DNA from: Tropicibacter naphthalenivorans
GTDB lineage: Bacteria > Pseudomonadota > Alphaproteobacteria > Rhodobacterales > Rhodobacteraceae
NCBI RefSeq assembly: GCF_900176475.1
Contig: NZ_FWXX01000010.1
Coordinates: 62,001-126,000, forward strand
Direction: 5' to 3'
DNA length: 64,000 nucleotides
Shown: positions 8,326 to 16,885 of the stretch, in pieces
Layout of the letters: each line of letters starts with the position of its first letter
Position numbering within the stretch: the first letter of the stretch is position 1
Position numbers and translations under genes: made by a program
The notes under the pieces: model-generated
What the model saw: the letters and a program-made list of their open reading frames with translations, nothing else
What the model was told of the DNA's origin: nothing
Database searches by the model: none

Positions 8326-10238
8326 GCCGCATGGAAACGACACGGACCGACCGCTTCAAGACCGCTATCCTGCTCATTGCCGCGACCGGCCTGATTGCGG
8401 GACTTGCCTTCTACTTTTCCGGCGAACCCGACGTCGCGAACGCGGTCTGGATCGCGGGCGTCGTTCCCGCGCTCGCCGCGCTCGTGGTCGAGATCCTGCG
8501 CAGCCTGCGTTCCGGCGAAGTGGGCCTCGATATTGTCGCCGCGCTCTCCATGTCGGCGGCGCTCGTCTTCGGCGAGACCCTCGCCGCGGCGGTGGTCGCC
8601 GTAATGTATTCCGGCGGCACCTTCCTCGAAGCCTTCGCGGAAGGGCGTGCCCGCCGTGAAATGCACGACCTGCTGTCCCGTGTGCCTCGGACCGCGACAA
8701 GACACCGGAATGGCGGGCTGGAGGAAGTGCCGCTGAACGAAATTGCGCCCGGCGACCGCCTTCTGATCCGGCAGGGCGACGTGGTGCCGGTGGATGGCAC
8801 CGTGAGCTCAGAGACGGCCTTCGTCGATACCTCGGCGCTGACGGGGGAATCCCTGCCCGTCCGGCTCCGTTACGGCGCCGAGGCCATGAGCGGATCGACC
8901 AATGCGGGCGAAGCCTTCGACCTGATCGCAACTCACGAGGCCAAGGACAGCACCTATGCCGGGATCGTCCGGCTGGTGGAAGAGGCGCAGGCCTCCAAGG
9001 CGCCGATGTCGCGGCTGGCCGACCGTTGGTCGCTGGGGTTTCTGGCGGTCACGGTCAGCATTGCCTTCGCTGCCTGGTGGTTCACGGGCGATCCGATCCG
9101 GGCCGTCGCCGTGCTCGTCGTCGCAACGCCATGTCCCCTGATCCTGGCCGTGCCGGTCGCGCTGGTCGCAGGCCTGTCGCGCGCGGCGCATTTCGGGGTG
9201 CTGATCAAAGGCGCGGGACCGCTCGAGACGATGGCGCGCATCCGCACGCTGATCCTCGACAAGACCGGCACGCTGACGGACGGCCGGCCGCAAATCGTCT
9301 CGATCGACAGCCATGACGGCATGGCCGAGGGCGACATCCTGCGCTTCGCTGCCGCGCTCGATCAGGCCTCCAAGCACCCTGTCGCGCAGGCCATCGTTGC
9401 GGCCGCGAAGGCGCGGGGCTTCTCGTTGCCCGTGCCATCCGAGGTTGCCGAGTTTCCGGGTGAAGGGGTCGCGGGTCATGTCGAGGGCCACAGCGTGATC
9501 GTCGGCGGCGACGGTTTCGTTGTGTCCCGCGTTGGGCGAATGGGAGACGATCACCCCGCCAAAGGCGCAGGATCGGTCCTGGTCGCTGTGGCAGTGGACG
9601 GTCACCTGGCGGGGTATCTGGTGATGTCCGACCCGTTGCGCGACGGCGCGGGCGCCATGCTGGAAGGCCTGCGCCGCGAGGGGATCGCGCGGATCCTGCT
9701 CGCGACCGGAGACCGCGCCGACGTGGCCGAGCGTGTCACCGAGGGGCTTGGGCTCGACGGTCTGAGGGCCGGGCTGACGCCGGACCAGAAGGTCCTGCTC
9801 GTCCTCAGCGAGCGCAAGCACGGGCCCGTCATGATGGTGGGCGACGGCGTGAACGACGCGCCCGCGCTTGCGGCGGCCGATGTGGGTGTCGCGATGGGCG
9901 CACGCGGGGCCGCAGCATCGGCGGAGGCGGCGGATGTCGTGCTGCTTGTCGACCGTATCGACCGGCTCGGGCTAGGGATCGAGATCGCGCGCGGCGCGCG
10001 CCGCATCGCTGTCGAAAGCGTTGTCGCCGGGATCGGCCTTTCGGTCATGGGCATGATCGCGGCGGCTTTCGGCTATCTCACTCCGGTGCAGGGGGCGCTC
10101 CTGCAGGAGGTCATCGACGTTGCAGTGATCCTGAACGCCCTCCGCGCGCTGCGCATCGCGCCCCATGAACCCACTATTCCGAAACCAAAGGCTGTCTCCT
10201 CCGGGCAGGATGACATCGCGCAAGGAGCCACGCCATGA
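8322..10238 (+). CDS. P1B-type heavy-metal ATPase with TPC motif
   Basis: Metal-transporting P-type ATPase of 638 aa without an N-terminal metal-binding domain. Seen: the actuator loop TGES (174-177), the membrane metal motif TPCP (269-272), phosphorylation site DKTGT (313-317) and hinge GDGVNDAP. TPC in place of CPC or SPC is uncommon; reported P1B groupings put TPC enzymes in a minor class with less settled substrates (nickel or iron have been proposed for some). The start overlaps the apbE stop as ATGA. With a VIT transporter next and reductases before it, Fe(II) export or handling is my preferred guess, not shown by sequence. Confidence 0.9.
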   Translation: MSRMETTRTDRFKTAILLIAATGLIAGLAFYFSGEPDVANAVWIAGVVPALAALVVEILRSLRSGEVGLDIVAALSMSAALVFGETLAAAVVAVMYSGGTFLEAFAEGRARREMHDLLSRVPRTATRHRNGGLEEVPLNEIAPGDRLLIRQGDVVPVDGTVSSETAFVDTSALTGESLPVRLRYGAEAMSGSTNAGEAFDLIATHEAKDSTYAGIVRLVEEAQASKAPMSRLADRWSLGFLAVTVSIAFAAWWFTGDPIRAVAVLVVATPCPLILAVPVALVAGLSRAAHFGVLIKGAGPLETMARIRTLILDKTGTLTDGRPQIVSIDSHDGMAEGDILRFAAALDQASKHPVAQAIVAAAKARGFSLPVPSEVAEFPGEGVAGHVEGHSVIVGGDGFVVSRVGRMGDDHPAKGAGSVLVAVAVDGHLAGYLVMSDPLRDGAGAMLEGLRREGIARILLATGDRADVAERVTEGLGLDGLRAGLTPDQKVLLVLSERKHGPVMMVGDGVNDAPALAAADVGVAMGARGAAASAEAADVVLLVDRIDRLGLGIEIARGARRIAVESVVAGIGLSVMGMIAAAFGYLTPVQGALLQEVIDVAVILNALRALRIAPHEPTIPKPKAVSSGQDDIAQGATP

Positions 10239-10936
10239 GCCGCCTCTCGCATTCCGAAATCCACATGGTGCATCGCATCGGCTGGCTGCGGGCCGCCGTT
10301 CTCGGCGCGAACGACGGGCTGGTGTCGACGGCAAGCCTCGTGGTCGGCGTCGCCGCAGCAGGATCGGGAAAGCCGGAGGTCCTTATAGCGGGGCTGGCTG
10401 GCCTCGTGGCCGGCGCGATGTCCATGGCGGCAGGCGAGTACGTCTCAGTCAGTTCTCAGACTGACGCGGAAAACGCTGACCTTGCGCGCGAGACCCGCGA
10501 ACTGGCGGAAACACCCGAGGCCGAACTCGAAGAACTTACCCAAATCTATGTCGAGCGAGGGCTGGACCGAGACCTTGCCGAAAAGGTGGCCGTGCAACTG
10601 ACCGAACGTGACGCGCTCGGATCGCATGCCCGCGACGAGCTTGGCATCTCCGAGACCGTGACAGCCCGCCCGATCCAGGCCGCCTTGGTGTCGGCGCTGA
10701 CCTTCGCCGTGGGTGCGGTGCTGCCCTTGATCGTCGCACTGGTCGTCCCGGATGCACGGATCGTTTTCTTGGTCGCCGTGTCGACGATCCTCGGCCTCGC
10801 GGTTCTTGGTGGATTAGGCGCTTCTGCTGGCGGTGCTGGTGTTATTCGAGGTGCTGCAAGGGTCACGCTCTGGGGTGCACTCGCCATGGCGGCGACCGCT
10901 GGAGTCGGTGCGCTGTTCGGGGTCGCCGTAGGCTAG
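10235..10936 (+). CDS. VIT/CCC1-family metal transporter
   Basis: Membrane protein of 233 aa of the VIT1/CCC1 family, which moves Fe(II) or Mn(II). Family hallmarks are GWLRAAVLGANDGLVSTASLVVGVAAAG near the N-terminus and AGAMSMAAGEYVSVSSQTDAE, followed by a hydrophilic helical domain and three C-terminal membrane segments. The start overlaps the ATPase stop by 4 bases. The last codons abut an H-NS-like remnant on the other strand, so the gene sits at a recombination junction, but its own C-terminus looks complete. Confidence 0.93.
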   Translation: MSRLSHSEIHMVHRIGWLRAAVLGANDGLVSTASLVVGVAAAGSGKPEVLIAGLAGLVAGAMSMAAGEYVSVSSQTDAENADLARETRELAETPEAELEELTQIYVERGLDRDLAEKVAVQLTERDALGSHARDELGISETVTARPIQAALVSALTFAVGAVLPLIVALVVPDARIVFLVAVSTILGLAVLGGLGASAGGAGVIRGAARVTLWGALAMAATAGVGALFGVAVG

Positions 10937-11090
10937 GGAGTAGCCGAGTTCCCGGGCGAAAGCTTCCACCTTGGCGCGGGCTTCCACCTTGTGCCGATCC
11001 TCGAATGTGGCAAGCGCTTTGGCGACGTCATTCTGCATTTTCTTCAGCTCGCTGAGCGACAGTACGTCGAGATCGAAAGCAGCCGTTGGT
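10930..11090 (-). pseudogene. H-NS-like protein, truncated remnant
   Basis: Read on the minus strand from about 11090, this encodes FDLDVLSLSELKKMQNDV, then KALATFEDRHKVEARAKVEA and FARELGYSL, the oligomerisation domain of H-NS-family proteins of alphaproteobacteria. Homology stops near 10930, where the VIT gene ends, so the AT-hook-like DNA-binding half is missing. No ATG is present at the expected N-terminus (the frame continues upstream through ALPRWVIDTGKSRT); an internal Met at 11038 would give a fragment. It looks like a gene cut by insertion of the metal module. Confidence 0.7.
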
Positions 11091-11512
11091 GCGGTCCGTG
11101 TCCTGGATTTCCCGGTATCGATAACCCATCGCGGTAGGGCCCTGGATTTCTCGGCAGGCGCGGGCAGGGGTGAGAGCTGGTGATAGCCACTTAGGCCGCT
11201 AGCGGTGTGCTGGGCTTTGGGTCAAACAGTCCCGATTGGCAAGGAGACATGGTCTGGCATGGGCTCCCCGTATCTCTCTGTCTTCTGGGCCGTCCCTTCG
11301 ACTGACAATCCCCTAATCCCGTTCGGGCTCTCGCGCGCAACCCCGCGTCAGCCCGGGCCGAGTTGGCCGCCTATGGCGTCCTGCCCGCTCCACCCCGGTC
11401 CTCTGGGGGTTTCCGGCGTCCGTTCCGTCCACCGTGCACGCGTCACCCGACGGGCTTTTTCAGGGTCTTGTCGAAGGGACGGTCCCGAAGACAGGAAAAA
11501 CAGGAGCTTATC
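11091..11512. other. Gene-free stretch before ssb
   Basis: I see no gene in these 420 bases. CCTGGATTTC occurs twice, at 11102-11111 and 11142-11151, a direct repeat 40 bases apart. The part nearest ssb (about 11440-11512) must hold its promoter and leader; an AGGAGC ribosome site lies about 6 bases before the ssb start. Confidence 0.4.
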
Positions 11513-11917
11513 ATGCAGAACATCGTCATCCTCGCCGGCAACATCGGTCAGACCCCCGAAGTCCGCACCACCCAGAGCGGCACCAAGATCACCAACTTCA
11601 GCCTCGCCACCTCGCGCCCCCGCCTCTCGGAAGGCCGTGTGATGCGCGACGAGAACGGCTACCGTGTCATGGACACCGAATGGCACCGCATCACCTGCTT
11701 CAACGGTCTCGGCAAGACGGTCGCTGAGCATTGCGAAAAGGGCATGAAGGTCCTCGTCCACGGTCGCATCCACTACACCAAGTGGATCGACAGCATGGGG
11801 AACGACCGCTACGGTTGCGAGATCATCGCCGAGAAGGTCGACTTCCTGAGCCGCCCGAAGTCGGCCGAGAACGAAAACCCCGAGTTGGTCGACCGCGACG
11901 ATGAGATCCCGTTCTGA
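11513..11917 (+). CDS. ssb: Single-stranded DNA-binding protein
   Basis: SSB of 134 aa with a single OB-fold: N-terminus MQNIVILAGNIGQTPEVR, then KITNFSLATSR, WHRITCFNGLGKTVAEHCEKG and VLVHGRIHYTKW, and the acidic C-terminal tip ending DDEIPF that binds partner proteins. The linker is much shorter than in chromosomal SSBs (usually 150-180 aa), as often seen in element-encoded copies. The start at 11513 is fixed by the OB-fold and an AGGAGC ribosome site. It opens the mobile-element housekeeping block. Confidence 0.95.
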   Translation: MQNIVILAGNIGQTPEVRTTQSGTKITNFSLATSRPRLSEGRVMRDENGYRVMDTEWHRITCFNGLGKTVAEHCEKGMKVLVHGRIHYTKWIDSMGNDRYGCEIIAEKVDFLSRPKSAENENPELVDRDDEIPF

Positions 11918-11938
11918 GGAGCGGGGTCTCCCCCTCGG

Positions 11939-11960
11939 CCCGGCGGGTTAAACCGCCGGG
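11939..11960 (+). terminator. Hairpin after ssb
   Basis: CCCGGCGG (11939-11946) pairs with CCGCCGGG (11953-11960) around the loop GTTAAA. The following CTAAAAGTCTCTTC is only weakly T-rich, so this is a probable but not strong terminator. Confidence 0.6.
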
Positions 11961-12055
11961 CTAAAAGTCTCTTCGGGCCCCTGGAAAAGGCATCCACGCT
12001 TGCCTACCGGTGCTGAGCGCCTTGAATGCGCCTAATTGTTCAACCTGCGCACGAG

Positions 12056-13195
12056 CTAGATTTCGTCTTTGGTTCTGGTCGCGCCGTGACTGCGATACGC
12101 GTCGAGCATCAAACGCGTATATTCGGCCGTGCTCTGGGTCACGGTGCCCAAACCGGGCCATGCGAACAACGGATCCGACCAAGTAACTTCCAACTCAATC
12201 TCGATTCCAAGCAGTGCGGCCACTTCGATCGCAGCAGTCGGCTCCTTGTCCTCGGGCCAGTAGTGATCCTCGAAGGAAACAACCACGTCGAGATCGGCAT
12301 CAACCCAGATTTCGGCCAGACTCGCTCCCATGCGCTCGCTGGCATTGGTCGCATCCTCGAACAGGGCAGCCCGGATCAAATGGGTCACCTGGTCACTGTT
12401 GAGGTCAAGCCTTGGCCGCGGATCTATAATTGACACGATGGGTTCAATCTCTTGCCTTTCGGCGCGGGATTGGACTGGCACTGGTTTTTCATCGGTCGGT
12501 TCCAGCCAGAAGGCTTCTGGAAAAATGTTGATTGGTGATGCGCCGCAGCTGGGGCAGTGCCATTGGTTTCCAGCGATCTGTGGGCCGGTGATCTCTGAGT
12601 TGCAGTGAAGGCAGTACCAGAGGTTCGATTCCTCCATCTCCAAGAACGGGTGCCGCACATTTCCTTCCGCATCCGGCTTTGTGGCGCGCCGTGGCCAATC
12701 GGCAAATCGCCGCGCCTTGACGCTCTGCATCAATTCCCTCGCAATCCCGATGGCTTCTTCACGTAGCACGCGATCGTTCATCGGGCTGGTCTGGGCATGC
12801 TTGATGTCGATCTCGACACGAGGGGCGGCCAAAGGGTTTTCTGGCAGCACGATCTGCCAACCCTCACCATCCATGCGGACGTCACCAAGCATTGTTTTCA
12901 GTTCGTATGGATGCCCCCGTACTTCTCCTCGAGTGACGGCATCGGGGCTTCCGAAGATATGGTCGAAGGTCGCACCCTCGTAGGAAGTGATCCGCTCCAC
13001 GAAGGCCTTGATAGTGGCAACTTGTGCTTCGGAGGGAACCCACTCTCCTTTGGCGCTGCCTGTCAACGCATTCCAATGAGCAAAGCCCATTCGACTGGCA
13101 ACAAAGTCGAGCGCTACGTGCTGTGGTTGACCCGTCGCCCTAGCGTAACGCTTCGCCAGTAGTTTCAAAGTCTTGAGCTTAGTGTTCTCTGTCAT
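12056..13195 (-). CDS. Zinc-ribbon protein with N-terminal helical domain
   Basis: Uncharacterised cytosolic protein of 379 aa. The N-terminal ~50 residues (LKLLAKRYARATGQPQHVAL, then DFVASRMGFAHWNAL) resemble the small helical domain often annotated as glyoxalase-superfamily-like in plasmid proteins. A zinc ribbon follows at the middle: CLHC (after ESNLWY) and CPSC (after NQWH), two CxxC pairs 17 residues apart. The C-terminal part is acidic with no motif I know. It is transcribed opposite to its neighbours. No enzymatic function can be assigned. Confidence 0.75.
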   Translation of the reverse strand: MTENTKLKTLKLLAKRYARATGQPQHVALDFVASRMGFAHWNALTGSAKGEWVPSEAQVATIKAFVERITSYEGATFDHIFGSPDAVTRGEVRGHPYELKTMLGDVRMDGEGWQIVLPENPLAAPRVEIDIKHAQTSPMNDRVLREEAIGIARELMQSVKARRFADWPRRATKPDAEGNVRHPFLEMEESNLWYCLHCNSEITGPQIAGNQWHCPSCGASPINIFPEAFWLEPTDEKPVPVQSRAERQEIEPIVSIIDPRPRLDLNSDQVTHLIRAALFEDATNASERMGASLAEIWVDADLDVVVSFEDHYWPEDKEPTAAIEVAALLGIEIELEVTWSDPLFAWPGLGTVTQSTAEYTRLMLDAYRSHGATRTKDEI

Positions 13196-13498
13196 GATCC
13201 ATGTCCAAGCCGGATCTGACTAGGTGCCCGCTGCTAATCAGACCCGCCGATGGCATGAGGTCTGCTGTTCGAAATTAAGATCGCTGCAAAGCTTCGCGTG
13301 GCGGGCACACCGGCCTGCGAGAAAGGCCTTGTTTAACCTCTGCCATTTTTGAACGCAGGTCAACACCAGCGAGTTGCGGGCGTGCGGCGCCTCCGACTTA
13401 GCGCCGTTTGCCCGAGAGAGTTTGAGGTTGGCCGGTTTCCCGGTGACGGGTTGAGGGCTGGGAGAGTGGCTCCCGGCGCCTGTCGCGGAGGAATGCCG
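13196..13498. other. Intergenic leader between divergent genes
   Basis: About 300 bases without a gene between the zinc-ribbon gene and DUF932. It must hold both promoters. Just before DUF932 there is a small hairpin, GGGAG-AGTGG-CTCCC (around 13460-13475), and the ribosome site GGAGG at 13487-13491. Confidence 0.4.
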
Positions 13499-14698
13499 AT
13501 GGGCGTTGTGGAAGTTCTGGATGCGGTACAGCCGACGCGGGCTGGTGGCTGGAAAGTGGATGTGAGCCGGGGTGACCGGAATGGGCGGGTGTCGTCCGAA
13601 TGGTTCAACAGGCCGGATGACGAGCGGTACCTGTCGCTCGACGATCTCTGGGCCAATGTGAAGGGTCGCTCTGAGCGCAGCCGCAGCCGGGTGGTGCAAA
13701 CCGCCGACATCCGTGTCGAGGCAGCGCGCGACAGTGCAGAGCGGCTGCACTTGGTCCTGCCGAAAGCGCATGAGCCGATCGCACCCACGCACTGGGCCTT
13801 CGGCCAGCTTGCCAGCATCGTCGGTGCCCCGGCATCCTACCTGCGGCAGCTTCCCGCGCCTCTGGCGGGGATCAACCTGCAATACGGTTTGACCAACCAC
13901 CGCGCCGAGCAGGTGAAGACCTTCGAGACCGAGGATGGCCGCACGGAACTGCGCGCCGTGACCGGTCCCGACTACGGCCGCATCCATGACTTCGAGCTTG
14001 TCGAGGCGGTTCAGCGCATCGCGGGCAATGGCACGGGCGATACGCGCTGGAAGGTGCCGGGTGTGCTGGATTGGTCGACCGGGGTCTACAACCCCGATGT
14101 CGAAATCAGCCGCGACACGACCACGCTCTACGCCTCGGACCGCGATGTCTTCCTGTTCCTGGTCGATGATCGCAACCCGATCGAGGCGGGCAAGCTGGCG
14201 GACGGCTCCCCCGATCTCTATTTCCGGGGCTTCTATTGCTGGAATTCCGAGGTGGGCGCGAAGACCCTCGGCATGGCGAGCTTCTATCTGCGGGCGGTGT
14301 GCCAGAACCGCAACCTCTGGGGCGTCGAGGATTTCCAGGAGATCAAGATCCGTCACTCGAAATACGCCGCTTCGCGCTTCGCACATGAGGCCGCGCCCGC
14401 GTTGACGCGGTTTGCCAATTCCTCGCCGCAGGGGTTCGTGAACGGCATCAAGGCGGCGCGCCAGCAGATCGTGGCGCGCAGCGACGCGGACCGCGCGGAT
14501 TTCCTGCGCAAGCGCGGTTTCTCGAAGGCCGAATCCGGCAAGATCATCGAGAAGGTGCTGATGGAGGAAGGCCGCCCGCCCGAGAGCATCTTCGATTTCG
14601 TGCAGGGCATCACGCGGCTCGCTCGCGACAAGACTCAGCAGGATGCACGCCTCGACATGGAAGGGCGCGCCAAGAAGCTCCTCGACCGCGTTGGCTAA
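13499..14698 (+). CDS. DUF932 protein
   Basis: Protein of 399 aa spanning the DUF932 domain, which is common on plasmids, phages and integrative elements. Seen are WAFGQLASIVGAPASYLRQL, RAVTGPDYGRIHDFELV, YASDRDVFLFLVDD and the well-conserved GFYCWNSEVGAKTLG and RAVCQNRNLWGVEDF. Two in-frame ATGs exist (13493 and 13499). I use 13499 because GGAGG at 13487 is 7 bases from it but only one base from the first. The biochemical role of DUF932 is not settled; phage relatives sit with recombination and replication genes. Confidence 0.88.
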   Translation: MGVVEVLDAVQPTRAGGWKVDVSRGDRNGRVSSEWFNRPDDERYLSLDDLWANVKGRSERSRSRVVQTADIRVEAARDSAERLHLVLPKAHEPIAPTHWAFGQLASIVGAPASYLRQLPAPLAGINLQYGLTNHRAEQVKTFETEDGRTELRAVTGPDYGRIHDFELVEAVQRIAGNGTGDTRWKVPGVLDWSTGVYNPDVEISRDTTTLYASDRDVFLFLVDDRNPIEAGKLADGSPDLYFRGFYCWNSEVGAKTLGMASFYLRAVCQNRNLWGVEDFQEIKIRHSKYAASRFAHEAAPALTRFANSSPQGFVNGIKAARQQIVARSDADRADFLRKRGFSKAESGKIIEKVLMEEGRPPESIFDFVQGITRLARDKTQQDARLDMEGRAKKLLDRVG

Positions 14699-14704
14699 TG
14701 TGGC

Positions 14705-14730
14705 GACCGGAGGCGATATCGCCTCCGGTC
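14705..14730. terminator. 26-bp perfect palindrome, probable terminator
   Basis: Bases 14705-14730 form a perfect palindrome centred on GATATC, with arms GACCGGAGGCGAT and ATCGCCTCCGGTC. It lies 6 bases after the DUF932 stop and is followed by TCGTCCCTGTTTC. A transcription terminator is most likely. The near-absence of a loop also allows a cruciform or protein-binding site. Confidence 0.55.
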
Positions 14731-14791
14731 TCGTCCCTGTTTCATCGATCTGCTACCGTGCCCGACATGTTTAGGTATTGGAAGTACGCGC

Positions 14792-15292
14792 ATGGAAGAA
14801 ATCGATTGGTCAGATCGTGCATTTTATGATGACGGCGAATGGGTTACCTGGTCGGAAGTCGACGAGCAGCTTCGCTACAAGGAGTGGGGCGCTAAATACC
14901 CGAACGCGATCCGGTCTATGATCCCATATTTTGAGGATCTCCTGTCCCTCGCGGAAAGCTATCACCTCGAGACCGGCCTTCACCTCTCTGTCTACGGCGA
15001 TATCGGTGAGCTGTTCGGTGCTATCACGTACGGTATCAAGCTGAACAAGACCTACGCCCAGGGTGCTGACGGAAGACTTGGCAATGATCATGTCGAGGTC
15101 AAAACCATTACGCCATTCAAGACAAAGGATGTGGTTGTGGTCGATACCAATGGGCATTTCAACAAGCTCTTGGTTGTAAAGATCAACGAGGATTTTCAGG
15201 TCTCGGGTCGCATGATCGACCGAAAAGATCTTCCAAAGCGCGAAGGGCGCTACTTGCGGGTTCGATGGGGCGATTTACCAACGCCGAAATGA
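14792..15292 (+). CDS. Possible PD-(D/E)XK nuclease-fold protein
   Basis: Hypothetical acidic protein of 166 aa. The segment GDIGELFGAITYGIKL, followed about 15 residues later by NDHVEVKTITPF, resembles the Glu...Asp...(D/E)xK arrangement of restriction-endonuclease-like folds. The later strands (KLLVVKINEDFQVSG) would fit the fold. The C-terminus ends in a basic REGRYLRVRWGDL. It sits between DUF932 and small element genes. I do not recognise a family; nuclease activity is a hypothesis from the motif spacing alone. Confidence 0.6.
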   Translation: MEEIDWSDRAFYDDGEWVTWSEVDEQLRYKEWGAKYPNAIRSMIPYFEDLLSLAESYHLETGLHLSVYGDIGELFGAITYGIKLNKTYAQGADGRLGNDHVEVKTITPFKTKDVVVVDTNGHFNKLLVVKINEDFQVSGRMIDRKDLPKREGRYLRVRWGDLPTPK

Positions 15293-15388
15293 TCGGCCCG
15301 ATCAGCGACAGAGAGTCCGAGGGGGCGGTTTGGTCTTTGACGGTTTGAAGCGGGGAGAGAGGCTCTCCGCACCGTCGGAGATATGCCC

Positions 15389-15907
15389 ATGTTCGACCTT
15401 CCTCTCCAAACTCAGCCGGAAACGCAGAAAACAGGTTTGCCGCCGAGCTTCCTGACCGTTCTTGCAGATCAAGACTTGCCGTTTGCGCTCACGACGGCTT
15501 GCCATGCGCCCGCGGCTCTCATGTCCGGGCAGGCACACCCCAAGGTACTGGAGCGGTTTGCAACGCTGGCCGACGCCATGCAGGGGGCAATCGTTCACGC
15601 CGAAGATATCACACCTGAAGACGCTCCGCGCATCCTGGCAATCCTCGATCGGGAGGGCCGCCTCGTTCTGGCCGGGGCTACCAATGATGGCGGGGTCGCA
15701 TGGTGCCACCCGGTCTCGGATGCCGCCGAAGCCCGCGCCGTCGTGTCCGAGGCCAGCCAGACCCGCGCGCAGGCCATGCGGGCGGCCGAGTGGCATGAAC
15801 ATAGCCTCGCGCGACGGCTGCGGCACCACGCCGACGTTCTCGATGCCCGTCTTGTCGATCCGCTCTGGCGTGTCTTCGCGTCTCGCGCCCTGCAGATCGC
15901 GGCGTGA
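15389..15907 (+). CDS. Hypothetical element protein
   Basis: Protein of 172 aa with no motif I recognise. It starts with a glutamine-rich stretch (MFDLPLQTQPETQ) and ends in an Arg/His-rich helical region (RAAEWHEHSLARRLRHH). GGAG at 15377 gives good spacing to the ATG at 15389 but not to the one at 15383. The leader contains a hairpin, GGAGAG-AGG-CTCTCC (15354-15368). Codon usage matches the neighbouring element genes. Confidence 0.65.
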   Translation: MFDLPLQTQPETQKTGLPPSFLTVLADQDLPFALTTACHAPAALMSGQAHPKVLERFATLADAMQGAIVHAEDITPEDAPRILAILDREGRLVLAGATNDGGVAWCHPVSDAAEARAVVSEASQTRAQAMRAAEWHEHSLARRLRHHADVLDARLVDPLWRVFASRALQIAA

Positions 15908-15975
15908 CGCCCGAGAGTCAGAGAAGGGCAGGGGAGGATGTGAGCCTAGGAGGACGAGAGAGAGCCTCGGGGTTC

Positions 15976-16005
15976 AGATCCTTTCCCTCATTTCGGAGTT
16001 TCCAA
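15976..16005 (+). repeat. Conserved gene leader, copy A
   Basis: The 30 bases ending just before the start codon (CAGATCCTTTCCCTC, then ATTTCGGAGTTTCCA) match 25 of 30 bases in the leader before 20279. Both are preceded by a GAGAGAG-rich run. The shared part includes the ribosome site CGGAG, but the similarity extends well beyond it. Confidence 0.55.
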
Positions 16006-16496
16006 TGTCCAAGATCGAACCCACCCTGGCCGCGCCGATGGCGCCGTCCAGGATTGATTTCGCCGCCGTGCTGGCCCGGCAGGCCGAGCGTGACGCGCGG
16101 ATCGCAGCTTTGCGTCCAGCCAACAAGGAGCGCCTCTTCGATGGCCTGACTGCCGCGGGCATCACCCATGTGACCGTGAGCTTTGACGGCTATGGCGATA
16201 GCGGCCAGGTTGAAAGCATCGAAGCCTACGCTGGCGAGACCGAGGTTGCTTTCCCCAAGACCGCGATCGCCTATGCCGCATTGACCTGGGACGACCCGGA
16301 GGTCGAGATGCGGGCGCTTTCGCTCGAAGATGTCGTTGAGCAACTGGCCTACGACTTCCTTTCTGATACCCATGGCGGTTGGGAAAACAACGACGGGGCT
16401 TACGGCGAGTTCTGCTTCGATGCGAGCGCTCGTTCCATCCACCTCGAGTTCAACGAGCGCTTCACCTCGTCCGAACTCTACACCCATGAATTGTGA
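16005..16496 (+). CDS. DUF6878-like element protein
   Basis: Acidic protein of 163 aa. Recognisable are GITHVTVSFDGYGDSGQVE and a C-terminal half DFLSDTHGGWENNDGAYGEF followed by LEFNERFTSSELYTHEL. I associate this pattern with a plasmid family labelled DUF6878, but not with certainty. An open frame extends far upstream (to 15462), but there it runs through the previous gene in another frame; ATG 16005 with GGAG six bases before it is the sensible start. Its leader is shared with the gene at 20279. Confidence 0.75.
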   Translation: MSKIEPTLAAPMAPSRIDFAAVLARQAERDARIAALRPANKERLFDGLTAAGITHVTVSFDGYGDSGQVESIEAYAGETEVAFPKTAIAYAALTWDDPEVEMRALSLEDVVEQLAYDFLSDTHGGWENNDGAYGEFCFDASARSIHLEFNERFTSSELYTHEL

Positions 16497-16506
16497 GGAG
16501 GCGACG

Positions 16507-16884
16507 ATGGCACATCCCTATCACCACGCCCTGTCCTCGGTGAAGAAATGGGGCGGCACGGTCGACGACTACCTCGCCGTGCATTCCTGGTTCGACCAGA
16601 GCAAGGAGATCACAGCCGACTTTCGGCACCGGGCGCTGCGCCACCATGCGGAGGGCATCTTCATGGCCGAGACGATTTTCGGCCCGACCCTCATGCTGTC
16701 GACCGGGCGCGTCATCCCGACCCGCTGGGTCGGCGAGCAGCATGTTAAGGAGGACCTCGGCTTCATCCCGAGCTTCGCCGATTGGGTGAAGGCCATTCGG
16801 CCCCAGCCTTGGATGGGTCGGACCGAACGGATCGAGGCACAGGTCGATCCGCATCTCGTCTCGCCCGTGGTCGAGGTCACGTGA
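16507..16884 (+). CDS. DUF6915-like element protein
   Basis: Protein of 125 aa starting MAHPYHHALSSVKKWGGTVDDY, with FDQSKEITADFRHRALRHHAEGIF and RVIPTRWVGEQHVKEDLGFIPS. The pattern fits a small plasmid/phage family I associate with DUF6915; function unknown. The histidines in the central part could bind a metal, but there is no defined motif. GAGGAG lies 8 bases before the ATG. It follows the previous gene by 10 bases, so the two are probably co-transcribed. Confidence 0.75.
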   Translation: MAHPYHHALSSVKKWGGTVDDYLAVHSWFDQSKEITADFRHRALRHHAEGIFMAETIFGPTLMLSTGRVIPTRWVGEQHVKEDLGFIPSFADWVKAIRPQPWMGRTERIEAQVDPHLVSPVVEVT

Positions 16885-16885
16885 C

